Shown here piece by piece: positions 23,701 through 33,937 of a stretch of DNA of 64,000 bases. The stretch comes from Mesodorylaimus sp. YZB2_4. Its lineage: Eukaryota; Nematoda; Enoplea; Dorylaimida; Dorylaimidae. Positions within the stretch are counted from its first letter, which is position 1. Every line of letters begins with the position of its first letter. The position numbers and the translations under genes were made by a program. The notes under the pieces are model-generated. The model ran no database searches and was not told where the DNA came from. It was given only the letters and a program-made list of their open reading frames with translations. The stretch covers positions 230,846 to 294,845 of the forward strand of contig JASANH010000715.1 of the NCBI GenBank assembly GCA_030248295.1, read 5' to 3'.

Positions 23701-26227
23701 TCTCCACCCCATGTCCTCTGTCAGAGAACAGTCTATTCTCCCTCAGCAGACACGAGGCTAGGCAAGCACTTAGGCACGCATGTACGACATTTCGAACCAT
23801 CCATGGACAAAATACACCCAAAACTCGTCCCATTTCTATACTCGCCATTCACCAACAGGAACCCTACTAAAATATACACACCACCAGGTGTGAGGAAAAG
23901 TAAATAAAAAGTAACAATGATTTAACTAGTCAAAACACGGGACCGAGTGAAAAGACACAAAATTCTAGGTAAATACCTGAGGCCTGGCAGTTTTTTCAAA
24001 TCTGCAGCAAAAACCCACATTCTAGCTGGATTTTTATATCTACAGCAGGAAAACCTAGATTATATACGGATTACTAAACGAAAGGCACATTTCTTACTGG
24101 CCTTGCGTACATTGGTCGAAAATGGTCATCGGAAAGAGTTGCCGACGTCGACGAGGTCGCGTCAACATGCTCAAAACCGGACACTATGCACAGGCAAGCG
24201 TGACTGACGTGAGCGGAGAGAAAAGAAGGATGAGAAAGCGAATGAGAGCGAGGCCTCGAGACATTGGTAATAGAGCAGATCGAAGAATAGATCTGCTCAT
24301 TCCATTTCTCTCACCAATCCACAAGGTTGATGGAAATTTAGTGTAAAGTCACTTAGCCAAAAATACAAAAGGTCCAATAAAATGTGACGAGCTGCCGGGA
24401 TTAGCCCATTGTAATTTGACTACCATTGAGAAATAGAACGAGGCGCTAAATAGGGTTGCAGCAATGGAGACGCCCGAAGTGACAATGGGAGCAACAGAGT
24501 AATTACACGCCAGACCGCCTGGGGATTAGACGAGACGGCGCCCGAGACCAAAACAAACAGAAAAGGAGGGAGGTTGGATGCATGTTGAAATGATATTAAT
24601 TTCTAACCTGATTGGAGTTTGTGTGCTTGGTGGGACACTATATTTTTAAGTAATCACCTGGGACTGAAATTTCAGAGGCGCGGGTTCGATTCCCTCTGAG
24701 TTTCTGAGAGACCCGACCGAGAGCTGGCCAGTCAATTTTTTGACCTCCCTTTTTACGTGCTCTATCGAAAGTACTCACAAAACTGATTGTCTTGGCGGAA
24801 GTAAACTTTATTAAAATGCCTATATATGGAAATAGAGCACATTATAGGCAAAAAGGTGGTAACTTTTGGTCAAAAAATCATAACTTGCTTGTTTTTGACC
24901 CTAGAACAATAAAAAAAAGAAGTGATCGCTACACTCTGAGGAATCCGAATCGAGTGTGAGGCTTCTTAGATTTCACCAGCTCGCCAAACAGGTTCAAAAC
25001 GGGGGGACATGGCTAGTAAAACCTTGCTAAATGCAAAATAGCCGCCTACTTTAATGAGCACCCACACCCGCGCGCTACCCCCCTTTCCAAGCAGCCCACA
25101 ACTTGATCCATGTCGGCTTATCCTTTTAAGCGGCCTTGTAAAAAATAAAGACGCTCTTAAATCCAAATGGCCCCTACCGGCGTCAAGAAACGTGCCTCCT
25201 ATGTGCGCACAGTCTTCATGACCCATTGTCCAAACATGGACGCGGCGCCTCCGTTCCTCGCTCCCTTGTGTCCACAACGGGCGGAGGTCGCAAGGAGGCG
25301 ATGGGTCGGCAATAAATCCCCGGACACCTGCCTGGACGTGTCGTTGAATTTTGACCCCTCGTTTTGACGGCTCATTCGACCAGCAGCAATTTCCATTTAC
25401 TGCTATTCTTGGCCCGAACAAAGACCCCGTTTATGGTCGATCTGCTCGGCGAGTACACAGAATTCGTTGAGAGGATTAAGAGGATTGCATCTATTCGGGA
25501 AATTCCCCTTGCCTTTGCCTTTGCCTGTGACCAAGTACTGTAAACATATGATTTTCAGTGCCTTTGCATGCAATCAAGTACTGTAAACTAATGATTTTAA
25601 GTCGGTGTCAAATATCGCAGAATTTTTTACATTATTGAAAATAAAAATTTATTTGACCCGACCCGGCCCGGCAAACCTGACAACTTTATCACAGGACCAA
25701 AACATGCCATTAAACCTTGACCAAAATTTCGAAATTTCAGAAAAAATTGCGGTTGCAAGTTGGGCTTACAATAAGTTGCAAAGAGCACCAGCGCCGCTGC
25801 AACTGCACAGTGGTACGCAATCATTTGTTTGAGGATCGCGCATTGGTTGATACAGCGCTCGGACAAGACCCTCGACATTTGTCGGTAGATGTAGACTAAA
25901 TCGCATACCACGTAGAGGTGAAATGCGTTTGATTCTAGGACATGCAGTGAGACTAGAGGCCAGCTTCTTGCCTCTGGCATATAAGAATTTTTGGAAATAA
26001 TTGTCTTGTGTCTCAAAGATAGATCGGGATTACTTTTATGGGGATCGGGATCAGGATTTTTTGCATTTTTCTGTTTTCAGCGTAGCAGCTTAGGCTAAGG
26101 GACTTTTTTCTATTACTCAAGGTGATTTTCAATTGATAAGTTCATATGGAGTTTCGATACACGTCCAGCAAGGTTAGCGCCTCAAACAAAATCAGTGTTG
26201 CTGCCGTTATCATTCAGTTGAGCTAAT
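20772..26227. other. Gene-poor region upstream of the LRR gene
   Basis: I see no frame with coding character or consistent splice sites in these 5.4 kb. The first few hundred bases upstream of 20771 are presumably the LRR gene's 5' flank. A tRNA-like B box lies at about 24680. Several open frames exist (for example 21673-22260) but none shows homology, hydrophobic structure or exon partners. Confidence 0.5.
24645..24715 (+). repeat. tRNA-like B-box repeat
   Basis: CAGAGGCGCGGGTTCGATTCCCTCTGAG (24676-24703) gives a tRNA T-arm and B box, with CAGAGG and CCTCTG able to pair. The preceding 40 bases lack a clear A box, so it is likely a tRNA-derived fragment. Confidence 0.4.
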
Positions 26228-27320
26228 GAGCTATTGGTCGTGTGACGATTCCCCCACCTCGTCTTGTGGGAAAATCGACTCACTGACACGCGACGATTCC
26301 CCAACCGTGCTGTTTCCCCACCATAATTTTCTCCTGACATGCAGGTAGGTACGACGTGGGTCGCAAAAGGCAGCACGTGTCTGATTGGATGTGTGTGGCA
26401 GGATGATAGGTTTGGCTTGTGGGGTGAGGGGCAGTGTAAAGTACAAGCTTGGTGTAGCAGCTCAACGTGCAAGGTATTCAGGCTACAAACTTTTTGAACT
26501 CCCAACTTATTGCAGAATTATTATTGCAGACTCGCAACTTACGCTGCCAATACGATTGTATGTAAGACCAGACCAGGTTTTCTGTGCCAATGAAGGCATG
26601 TTTCAAATCCAGATGTACGGATAGAACTACCTTACAGTAAATCGGAAAAAAAGTAGACATAAATTTAGGCAGTGGAGCTTGGGTGAATTCACCAGTATGA
26701 CAGCTGCAGATTTTGGCAAAGTAGTTTTCTCATTCACGATACATCAGGCTCGTCTTCTTTGTCCTCGAACTAGGCGAGCGTGGTCCAAGCCAGCATCGAC
26801 CGAACCACCGAACCGGCCGAACCGAACCACCAGATTGACGATTTTTACCGAACCGAACCGGCTTTCTTGGACCGAACCACCGAACCGAACAACCAATTTC
26901 GAATTCCCTCTTTTATTGCTTGGACCGTTTGCTCCTTGGACTGTCCAAGAAGCAAACGTGAAGCAAGCATTTTAGGCCCTATCACAACATGGCTTTTCGA
27001 GCATGGCAGTCGAACAATGATTCAACAAAATCGTGAAGTATTTGAGGCATATTTCATGTATTCTAGGGCAAGCTTTGAAGATTTGTCGATGAGCACTTAT
27101 TCCCATACGAAGGCTCAAATTTTGAAAAGCCGCAGTTTCTCTCCCACCACAAAACCGATGGTGGGGGGAAACGACATGGTGAAGGAATCGTCTCAGTGAG
27201 GAAACGTCGCATGTCTCAGTGAATCGACTCCCCCACCAGACACTGTGGGGGAAACGACACAGGGGGGGGGGGGGGGGGGGAAACGACCAAGTGGGCGAAA
27301 CGTCTCACAATCGAGCTATT
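26228..27320. mobile_element. hAT-like foldback element with perfect 8-bp TSD
   Basis: The element occupies 26236-27312 (1077 bp) between direct copies of GAGCTATT (26228-26235 and 27313-27320). Ends GGTCGTGTGACGATTCCCCCAC and GTGGGCGAAACGTCTCACAATC are inverted repeats, 17 of 22 positions matching. The inner arms repeat CGATTCCCCCACC / GGTGGGGGAAACGAC-type units; the right arm holds a G19 tract at 27262-27280. No transposase is visible. A fragment of another simple-repeat family is nested inside at 26785-26935. Confidence 0.8.
26785..26935. repeat. Nested CCGAACC-type fragment of the CCAGCATCGACC family
   Basis: It begins CCAGCATCGACCGAACCACC, the same terminus as the element at 5345-6470, followed by CCGAACCGAACCACC repeats. 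GGTCCAAG before it and CTTGGACC after it are mirror images, so this may be a small foldback of its own. It lies inside the element at 26236-27312 and so inserted later or was carried with it. Confidence 0.6.
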
Positions 27321-27659
27321 CGAGGTTGCCCCTTCATCGCTCCTGCTGTCCCTCTGAATTATCATCTCTTCGAACGAGTATTTTATGTTTCCTCTGGCGA
27401 TCATTCTGGGCCAAAGGCAAATGGAGACGTATGCGATGCCGTCGAGTCGGCGCCATGTCATGGCCGAATCGAATCATGTGACTTTTTGTAACTTTTTTGA
27501 GCAATCGATAACGCAGCAATTATTTTCGAAAGACCGCTCCCCATGATGAAGATAGAGGCAGGCTGCTATATGGGGACAGGGTCACACGCAACACAGGTGG
27601 TATTAGCGACAGATATGCTTCGCTGCTGTGCCTGAAAGAGATAAAACTCCTCCAGGCGA

Positions 27660-28541
27660 TACTGTATTTCCTCGAAATTCTCCCCAGAGGAGAAATTTTT
27701 TCAAATAGTTCCCAGACGGAGGAGAATAACCAGAGGGGGAGAATAAAACTCAAACATTCCGCAGATGCTAGGAAGAAACTATTCTTCACAAGATACACGA
27801 ATGTCAATGCGTTCGGTTCACGTAATAGACCTGTGCGCACTACTTGCGCAGGTTTAGTTGCATTCTCATGCCAGAACCACCATGATCTGCAGACAAAATT
27901 TGAAAATTTTTTCTGTTGATTTTTCCAGATAACGGGGCGTAATAATGGAAACGTTTTATTACAAAAGGACATCGTAAGAATGTTCAGCTGGGTTGAGTTG
28001 AGAAAGTTACGATGTGTTTTCACCCCATCTTTGCCTGTTCCAGATCTTTGGTTTTCTTGATATTAGGCCCCTAACTTTGAAAAATTCTCGCAATTGAACA
28101 TCGTTGAGTCTTAAAGGAGTGTCAGGTTTACATTTTTCAGTGATTTTCGAGTCATTTCAGCCTCCAGCTTATTAAAACAATACACGCTTTCTTTGACAAT
28201 CTTTGAATTTTCCCGCTAAAATTCTCAGGCTCCGTATTATAGAAGAGTGACCTGGCCGAAAGACAGAACATTCGTGGATATCAGGTGTAGAAAGATAGAC
28301 AGTCTGAAGCTTTCCAACAAATACTGCTAACTTTGTTCATTTATATACTTCTCTTCCCGCATTCGTGCTGCTCATTACCGAGTTCAAGCAATCTGCACAA
28401 TATCTTCGTCTTAAACCTTATTTTCATCACCTGACTCTCCAAGGAAAACATTTTCCATCACGCGGGAAGAATGAAGTTCAATCGGGGTCCAGACGGGGGA
28501 GAAAAACCAGAGGGGGGAGGGAATTTCGAGGAAATACGGTA
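27660..28541. mobile_element. TA-flanked inverted-repeat element (Tc1/mariner- or pogo-like ends)
   Basis: The left end TACTGTATTTCCTCGAAATTC (27660-27680) is mirrored by GAATTTCGAGGAAATACGGTA (28521-28541). The similarity extends inward: the left arm has CAGACGGAGGAGAATAACCAGAGGGGG and the right arm CAGACGGGGGAGAAAAACCAGAGGGGG. The same inner blocks therefore occur as direct copies inside inverted ends. TA at both borders fits a TA target duplication. No transposase frame is convincing. Confidence 0.6.
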
Positions 28542-28639
28542 CACTCCTGCCTGTCCCACGATCTTACTTACTTGTTAGTGCGCTAGCGTTTACGTGTGGA
28601 ATAAACAGTGTGCATTATCGTGGTGCCATGGCACAAAGC

Positions 28640-29281
28640 TTCCATAGCTTCCCATGCTATGATGAATCAGGATGTACCTAGCGTGCTTTTGCCTATTGTT
28701 TATGCAGAATCCCGATGCCCCAACCGCCGATGCCAGGATCTTGCTTTTGCCGCTATTTGCCGGGAAAGGGATCAAGGTTGGGATCGCGACCGAACCAGGC
28801 GATCCGAGCGCCCTTTGGCACAGTTCATGGACGGTATATGCGCATATCGGAAACTTCAGGGTGCACTCAGCATGACATCCTGGCAGTTTTATGGAGCCCA
28901 GATATCGATGCTGGTTCGGTTTCTGAACTGCACACTGCCCATTCTCGCCTGCCTTCGCTGCTTGCTGGTTGCGTCTCTGCTGTGCTCTTCGATTCGTCAG
29001 CGTTTCCACAATGAATTCGCTCGTCATTCTGATTCTGCGTTCTTTGTCGACCGTGGTCGCTGTGTGCATTTATTTCCTAGTTTTCATGCCCGCCACATTC
29101 AAAAATCCATCGATCAGTCACAGCTACGACAACAGCACTTCCCTGGTCGACGAGATGAGGTTCTCCTTTTTCGCGATCGAGTTCGACGACGCTCCCGAAC
29201 CGCATTTGAACGTCAGCGACGATGAGCTGCTGCGTTTCTGGCGTTTGCCTCCCATGACTCAAATCTCGCCGGAAATGCGGA
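28640..29281 (+). repeat. Segmental duplication, copy 1 (copy 2 at about 32620-33252)
   Basis: The upstream and 5' coding regions of the four-pass membrane gene family are shared between the two sites. The shared sequence runs from a degraded block (CAGAATCC.GATGCCCCAAC at about 28708 and 32665) through the ATG to the codons for PEMRS. Copy 1 then breaks off at about 29282. Identity is highest from about 28920 onward. Confidence 0.8.
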
Positions 29282-29370
29282 GCAAAAACCTTGGAGTCTC
29301 GCGTGACTCTAAAACACATTTCAAACCCCTTTTCTGCATAAGCCTAAGCGATGGAAGTGAAGTTCATTGA
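29011..29370 (+). pseudogene. Truncated copy of the four-pass membrane protein family
   Basis: From the ATG at 29011 the frame encodes about 90 residues nearly identical to the intact gene at 32977. They include the first hydrophobic segment, ATFKNPSISHSYDNSTSLVD and SDDELLRFWRLPPMTQISPE. After MRS at about 29282 the sequence is unrelated (a short tail ending at 29370). All three C-terminal membrane segments are missing. It is either a pseudogene or an N-terminal-only secreted or anchored variant; truncation by recombination at the duplication end is the simpler reading. Confidence 0.8.
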
Positions 29371-30641
29371 TTATTAATTTATTATCTGACGATTGGGCGA
29401 ACTATGAGTTTTGGATTTTACGATCACTTGAATTTAAAAGAGGATGACAAGGAGCCTGATAAAATGCTGCAACTACGACCAGTGTCTACGTATCTACCTA
29501 CAGTGTGCGTCAAGGATCGGTTTCGACGTGAACTGAGGGCGATTTTGAAAAGAATTTTGAGAAACGGGATGAGGTTTTACGAGGAAGAACCAGATTATAT
29601 TTTTCTGATTGTGAAGGTGATATAGTGATAGTAATCACTTTTACCCTGCTGTCTTAAAGATCAAAAAGCCAACGCCACAATCTATGTAGACACGTGCTTG
29701 AGTACGTTTCTCATGTGTTCATTCTCATTTTGTTGGGGGCATCCTAGCCTTTGTTCTACTAGTCTTATCGTTAGTTTCCATTTAGCAGGGTACGCACTAT
29801 CATAAAACTACAGCATGTTCAACCACGAAGTACGAATCATAGTCGCTTTCTTATATCTTCCTTGTCATCAACCATCCCGCCGCGCTGCAACTGCTGTCGT
29901 GGCCTACGTCCACCTTTAGCAGGGTCATGCTATAGTATTGTAATGTTATCACGCTACTTTAAAATCATTTTTTGAAATTAAAAAATTTGTAATAACTATA
30001 TAATGAGTGCATTGCTAAATTATTGTCATTTCCTTCAAATCGAAATTAGTGAGCAAGATCAAAAACAAAATTACCAAAGACATCATTGGCATCTTCCACA
30101 GATTGCCTCTCTCCAGCATACAAAGGCGAGTAGAGTGCGACTAAACCTGCACATCTTGCTCCTTGGTGTCAATTTTCCGCTCCAGCAATTAGACTCCTTT
30201 TCGGAGTACGTGGTAAAACGCTCTTTTTCTGGACTCCGGTCCTTGGACCCCAGACTCCACAGGTTTCGCGTCCGGAGTCAGAAAGTCGTGGTGAAACAGG
30301 CCCCCTGATCTGGTGTCTACCTAGGCGGCCTTGTGCGGGTTTGCAATAGTTTAGTTAGCCGTGGTACTTCGCACTTGCGGATACGAGACACTCGCTAAAT
30401 TAGGACACAGTCGAAGCGTCCAGGGGTGGACTCCGGGGCAGGTACTTGGTTTGTCTGCGGATTCGCCTGTGGGTAAGATCTAGAGCAGTTGAGACATCAT
30501 GGTGCATTGTTGTGCTGTAAAAGATCCTATGGTGTTGACTGAGTCTTTACTGCGCCATCGACAGTGGAACTGTTACCTAGCGTAGGCATCTAAGGACCGG
30601 GATTAGGCCACTAGCCAGGCTAGTGTATCATTGCACATGTA

Positions 30642-30667
30642 GCCTCCGCCTGGCCCCAGGCGGAGGC
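30642..30667. repeat. Perfect 12-bp-arm hairpin
   Basis: GCCTCCGCCTGG, two C bases, then CCAGGCGGAGGC form an uninterrupted inverted repeat. It is followed by direct ATGGACTATGC repeats at 30668-30690. No transcript context is visible, so a terminator or miRNA role is not claimed. Confidence 0.7.
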
Positions 30668-31469
30668 ATGGACTATGCATGGACTATGCATGTACTATGT
30701 ATGCCCTCTGGCCTATTCGTGCATTGGTTCAGGGAACCAGTCCGCCTCTCCTGAGTCAGGGCCAGCACGAGACCGAGAGCGAGGTCGAGGTCGAGTGACT
30801 GGTTTGGTTGCAGGCATCAGGAGAAAACTAGTCGAGATTTCCTGGTCTGAACTTGCTCTATGAGCACTTCGGGCTCAGGTTCGGACGGCCGGCACTTGCG
30901 GCTGCTCTCCGAATTGTGAGTCTGCACGGCCTTCTTGGTGCGGGATAGTAAAGCATATCGAGAAGTGTCCGTGGACTACGTGGGTTGGTTCCTGTGGTTT
31001 GAGCAATCCTCTGGTCAGCCCTAATTCTATCCTAGGGCGAGCCAAGGATTTCACACAGACCAGTTGCAGGCACACTTGGGAGGCGCGGAAAACACGCCTG
31101 AGGGGTTGCTGAGAAATGGGCCCCCCCCCTGTGATCGATACTCTGCAAAAATAAGCCTTTCTACCAGGCTTGGGCTATTCATGACCTCGGACCGATCGGT
31201 TGTAAGACCAGCCGGAACCTGGCAGTATGAGAGCGAAGAAGATCGGCCACACTCCCAAACTATACAGCGTATAACCTCTGTATCGAGTCCTCACTGTTTC
31301 CCAACTAGGTTCAAGGTAACTGAGGGGTCTCGTATTGTCTTCCTCAAGGTAATCAAAGTACGCATTAGTATATCTGGGTACAATTGGTGTAAAATAGAAA
31401 GAATAAAATCTGACCGGGAATCGATTGCATGGCTTTGCGAATCGACTTTAGAAAAGTATAACTCTCTCA

Positions 31470-31850
31470 AGCATTCATCGCCGAGGGGTTCGATCCCCGG
31501 TGATGGGGGTCAGTTTGCGAACCATAAACCCTCGCTGATCTAGCACGCCAGGCTGTGGGTGCTTCACCCAGTACCGCCAAGGTGCTCCGAGTGGAGAAAC
31601 TGAAGCCAAACGAGTGGACAGTCTCGGCTGTCCAACACCCACAGGGTTCAAGGCCCACCCGCCATCGTCCGAGGAAGTCGGTGTCCAGTCCAGGATGCCC
31701 TCGCGTGCAGGTGGTCCTAGTTGAGACGCGCAGAGCGACCCTGCTGTGTGTGCCGGTCCCCGCACAGCCTTGCTTATGTAGAAGGTTTGACTGCTGGCCA
31801 GCTACAGGCAAAATGGGCTTCGGCCCACAAAAAATTTTTAAAAAAAGTAA
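31470..31850 (+). repeat. GC-rich block with retroposon-like A/T tail
   Basis: This 380-base block is much richer in G and C than its flanks. It opens with GAGGGGTTCGATCCCCGG (tRNA B-box-like, with self-pairing) and closes with TGGGCTTCGGCCCA followed by an A/T-only run (AAAAAATTTTTAAAAAAA). A tRNA-like head and an A-rich tail suggest a SINE or another retroposed RNA. No target duplication was established. Confidence 0.4.
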
Positions 31851-32075
31851 CACTAATACTGAAGGATGAGGATTTTTCTATACTCCGAAACTCGGCGTCT
31901 TAGATGTACCAGTGTAATAGGCGAAGAATGTAAAAATAAAACATGGTAGAGAGCTAATTTTTTAAAATTACCTCCAGTCATTTAAATTCATTCACCCGCA
32001 CGAAGCACAAATTCCCATCGCCCTGCTATTCAGGAGTCAGTTTTCTGCGGCGGGAACGAAATTATGGTCAGGGAA

Positions 32076-32377
32076 TAGACTATTTCACAGGCCTCAGAAG
32101 TCGCAAAGTTTGAATTGGCCGCTACAAGCTGCTAATGCCAGCGTTACAAACGAAAAGTCCCTCGCTGCAAAAAGGGTGCGCTAGTTGTACGAGGCATTTT
32201 TTATGACTTTAATTCATCGTTTTCTTTTAAAAACGTGGGCGAGAGTTGCTGACTTCCTTCATGAAAAAGCTTTAAAATGCAAAAGCACACACGCTTTGGA
32301 ATGAGAGGCTTTTCATCTGTCATAAGCAGCTTGGAGCGGGAATATAAATTATGCTACGGGGTCAGTGAAATAGTCTA
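32076..32377. mobile_element. 302-bp MITE-like inverted-repeat element
   Basis: TAGACTATTTCAC (32076-32088) and GTGAAATAGTCTA (32365-32377) are perfect 13-bp inverted termini. The inner part contains GAGCGGGAATATAAATTA near the right end, another variant of the GCGGGAA motif. No coding sequence. The target duplication is unclear. Confidence 0.65.
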
Positions 32378-32619
32378 CAGGCACGCACTGTGCGTCTTTG
32401 CCCATGGGCCCATGGAAGTCTCGACCATCAAATAGACATTTCGGTTTGGTCCAGTTATTGAACTGCGAGTGACCATATTGGTAATGACAGGACTCGCAGG
32501 CAGAATAACATCCTGGCAGTGTGAACGAGCCTGGTAGTACTTCGGTTCATGAGCTGAACAGTACCCATTCTCGACTGTGAGACCAGTGCCGAATTGGGTA
32601 AACAGCTATCACAAGCTGT

Positions 32620-33252
32620 GATAAATCAGAATGTACCTATCGCGCTTGTGCCTATTATTTCTTCAGAATCCTGATGCCCCAACGTCAGGATCGGGATCAA
32701 AATCCCAACCCTTCCCTTTTGCTTTTATCTGATCCTGACAGCAAGTATCTGTTGCGCCGTGGCTGTCAAACCATGCAAGCGCCCTTTGGTGCAAGTTCAT
32801 GGACGGTATGTGCGCATATTGGAAATTTCAGGGTGCAGTCAGCAACATCCTGGCAGTGTACAGGAGGCCAGATATTGATGTTCGGTTTCTGAACTGCACA
32901 CTGCCCATTCTCGCCTGCCTTCGCTGCTCGCTGGTTGCGTCTCTGCTGTGCTCTTCGATTCGTCGGCGTTCCCACAATGAATTCGCTCGTCATTCTGATT
33001 CTGCGTTCGTTGTCGACCGTGGTCGCTGTGTGCATTTATTTCCTAATTTTAATGCCCGCCACGTTCAAGAATCCGTCGATCAGTCACAGCTACGACAACA
33101 GCACTTCCCTGGTCGACGAGATGAGGTTCTCCTTTTTCGTGGTTCAGTTCGACGACGCTCCCGAACCGCATTTGAACGTCAGCGACGACGAGCTGCTGCG
33201 TTTCTGGCGTTTGCCTTCCATGACTCAAATCTCGCCAGAAATGCGATCGATC
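32620..33252 (+). repeat. Segmental duplication, copy 2
   Basis: This is the counterpart of 28640-29281. It includes the 5' flank and the first third of the intact four-pass membrane gene. Divergence from copy 1 in the flank (indels and substitutions before about 32890) is larger than in the coding part, suggesting selection on the protein or a later local conversion. Confidence 0.8.
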
Positions 33253-33705
33253 GGAATCTGTCGCCTGGCCGCTCATCGAAAATGGAGAAAGGAATGGGAG
33301 CCGTGCAATCGCGTGCGAGTGTGGTGGTTGTGGATCATGATGGCCTTGGCTGTGATCAACTGTGCACTTGAATTTTCCAGTGGTCAGCTGGATTGTTTGA
33401 AATCGTGGTGGGACGATCCACTGGTGGCGCACAAAAAGGCTTTTCTCATCGTGTGGTGGTGGCCAGTGGTGCGCGGGTGTGTATGGTGCGCTGCCAGTCT
33501 CGTCTACTTTATCAATGTCGATGTGGGCTTGGAATACACACTGGAGGGAAGCATCTTCTCAAATCGTTTCTACACCAACATGCCGACCACGTGGCTCGCC
33601 GTGCACTACCTGGGCCTGACCATCGCCTCGATCAACACAGCTGAACTGGTCTTCGTGGGCCTTCATCTCGTCTCTCATCTCGGATGTCAGAAGAAGTTGA
33701 AATAA
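32977..33705 (+). CDS. Four-pass membrane protein, family copy A (intact)
   Basis: A single-exon frame encodes 242 residues. I chose the ATG at 32977 because the paralog at 37406 starts at the equivalent position; an in-frame ATG at 32935 would add 14 residues. Hydrophobic segments lie at about 3-27, 108-126, 145-168 and 203-228. Between the first two is the family's most conserved stretch (ATFKNPSISHSYDNSTSLVD, SDDELLRFWRLP, then SIGICRLAAHRKW), including an N-S-T glycosylation sequon. Trp is unusually frequent (VWWLW, VWWWP). The protein family is not one I recognise; no catalytic motif is seen. The gene is convergent with copy B at 36672-37406. Confidence 0.75.
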   Translation: MNSLVILILRSLSTVVAVCIYFLILMPATFKNPSISHSYDNSTSLVDEMRFSFFVVQFDDAPEPHLNVSDDELLRFWRLPSMTQISPEMRSIGICRLAAHRKWRKEWEPCNRVRVWWLWIMMALAVINCALEFSSGQLDCLKSWWDDPLVAHKKAFLIVWWWPVVRGCVWCAASLVYFINVDVGLEYTLEGSIFSNRFYTNMPTTWLAVHYLGLTIASINTAELVFVGLHLVSHLGCQKKLK

Positions 33706-33801
33706 AGTGGGTGACGGAAAGAATGACCCAATTCTTTTCGAGCATGATGAGTGAGCCGACTGGTTGAACAGTGATGCATCATGAATAAATTCGAGAAAAC
33801 A

Positions 33802-33937
33802 TCTGAAACCGCGCGGTGTCAGTCGTAGATGTCGACTTACAATTACAGTAGTTTGGCAAACCCACATTTGCATAATCATTTGCAGAGGCCCTGTGTAAGG
33901 ATGCGGCAAGCAGAAGTAGAAACAAAAGACGAGCCAT
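33802..33937 (-). CDS. Possible small secreted peptide gene, partial model
   Basis: From the ATG at 33937 the minus strand encodes a classic signal peptide (MARLLFLLLLAASLHRASA) then NDYANVGLPNYCN. It reaches a good donor GTAAGT at 33840. A TTTCAG acceptor at 33803-33804 would give an intron of only 38 nt. The exon after it could run from 33802 to about 33690, overlapping the 3' end of copy A on the other strand. The signal sequence and donor are visible; the rest of the model is uncertain. Confidence 0.35.

Larger units (their letters stand above)
29371..32075. other. Intergenic region with hairpin and GC-rich block, no supported gene
   Basis: I found no coding exon I can defend. A short open frame at 29404-29625 encodes a basic then acidic peptide of no known family. 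A perfect hairpin at 30642-30667 and a GC-rich block at 31470-31845 are listed separately. The rest is unremarkable. Confidence 0.5.

Noticed and set aside
24966..25421. Open frame of 151 codons on the minus strand
   Set aside because: The composition is what GC-rich non-coding DNA gives; the opposite strand is also open and nothing resembles a protein family.
27520..28023. Open frame of 167 codons within the TA-bordered element, as a possible transposase
   Set aside because: No DDE-type spacing or helix-turn-helix motif is visible, and the frame crosses the element's left border.
28608..29225. Open frame of 205 codons overlapping the truncated four-pass copy
   Set aside because: It is the wrong-frame shadow of the duplicated gene; the paralogs conserve the other frame.
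29404..29625. 73-codon frame (MSFGFYDHLN...)
   Set aside because: It has a reasonable ATG but no family, signal peptide or splice partner I could confirm. Left out of the feature list.
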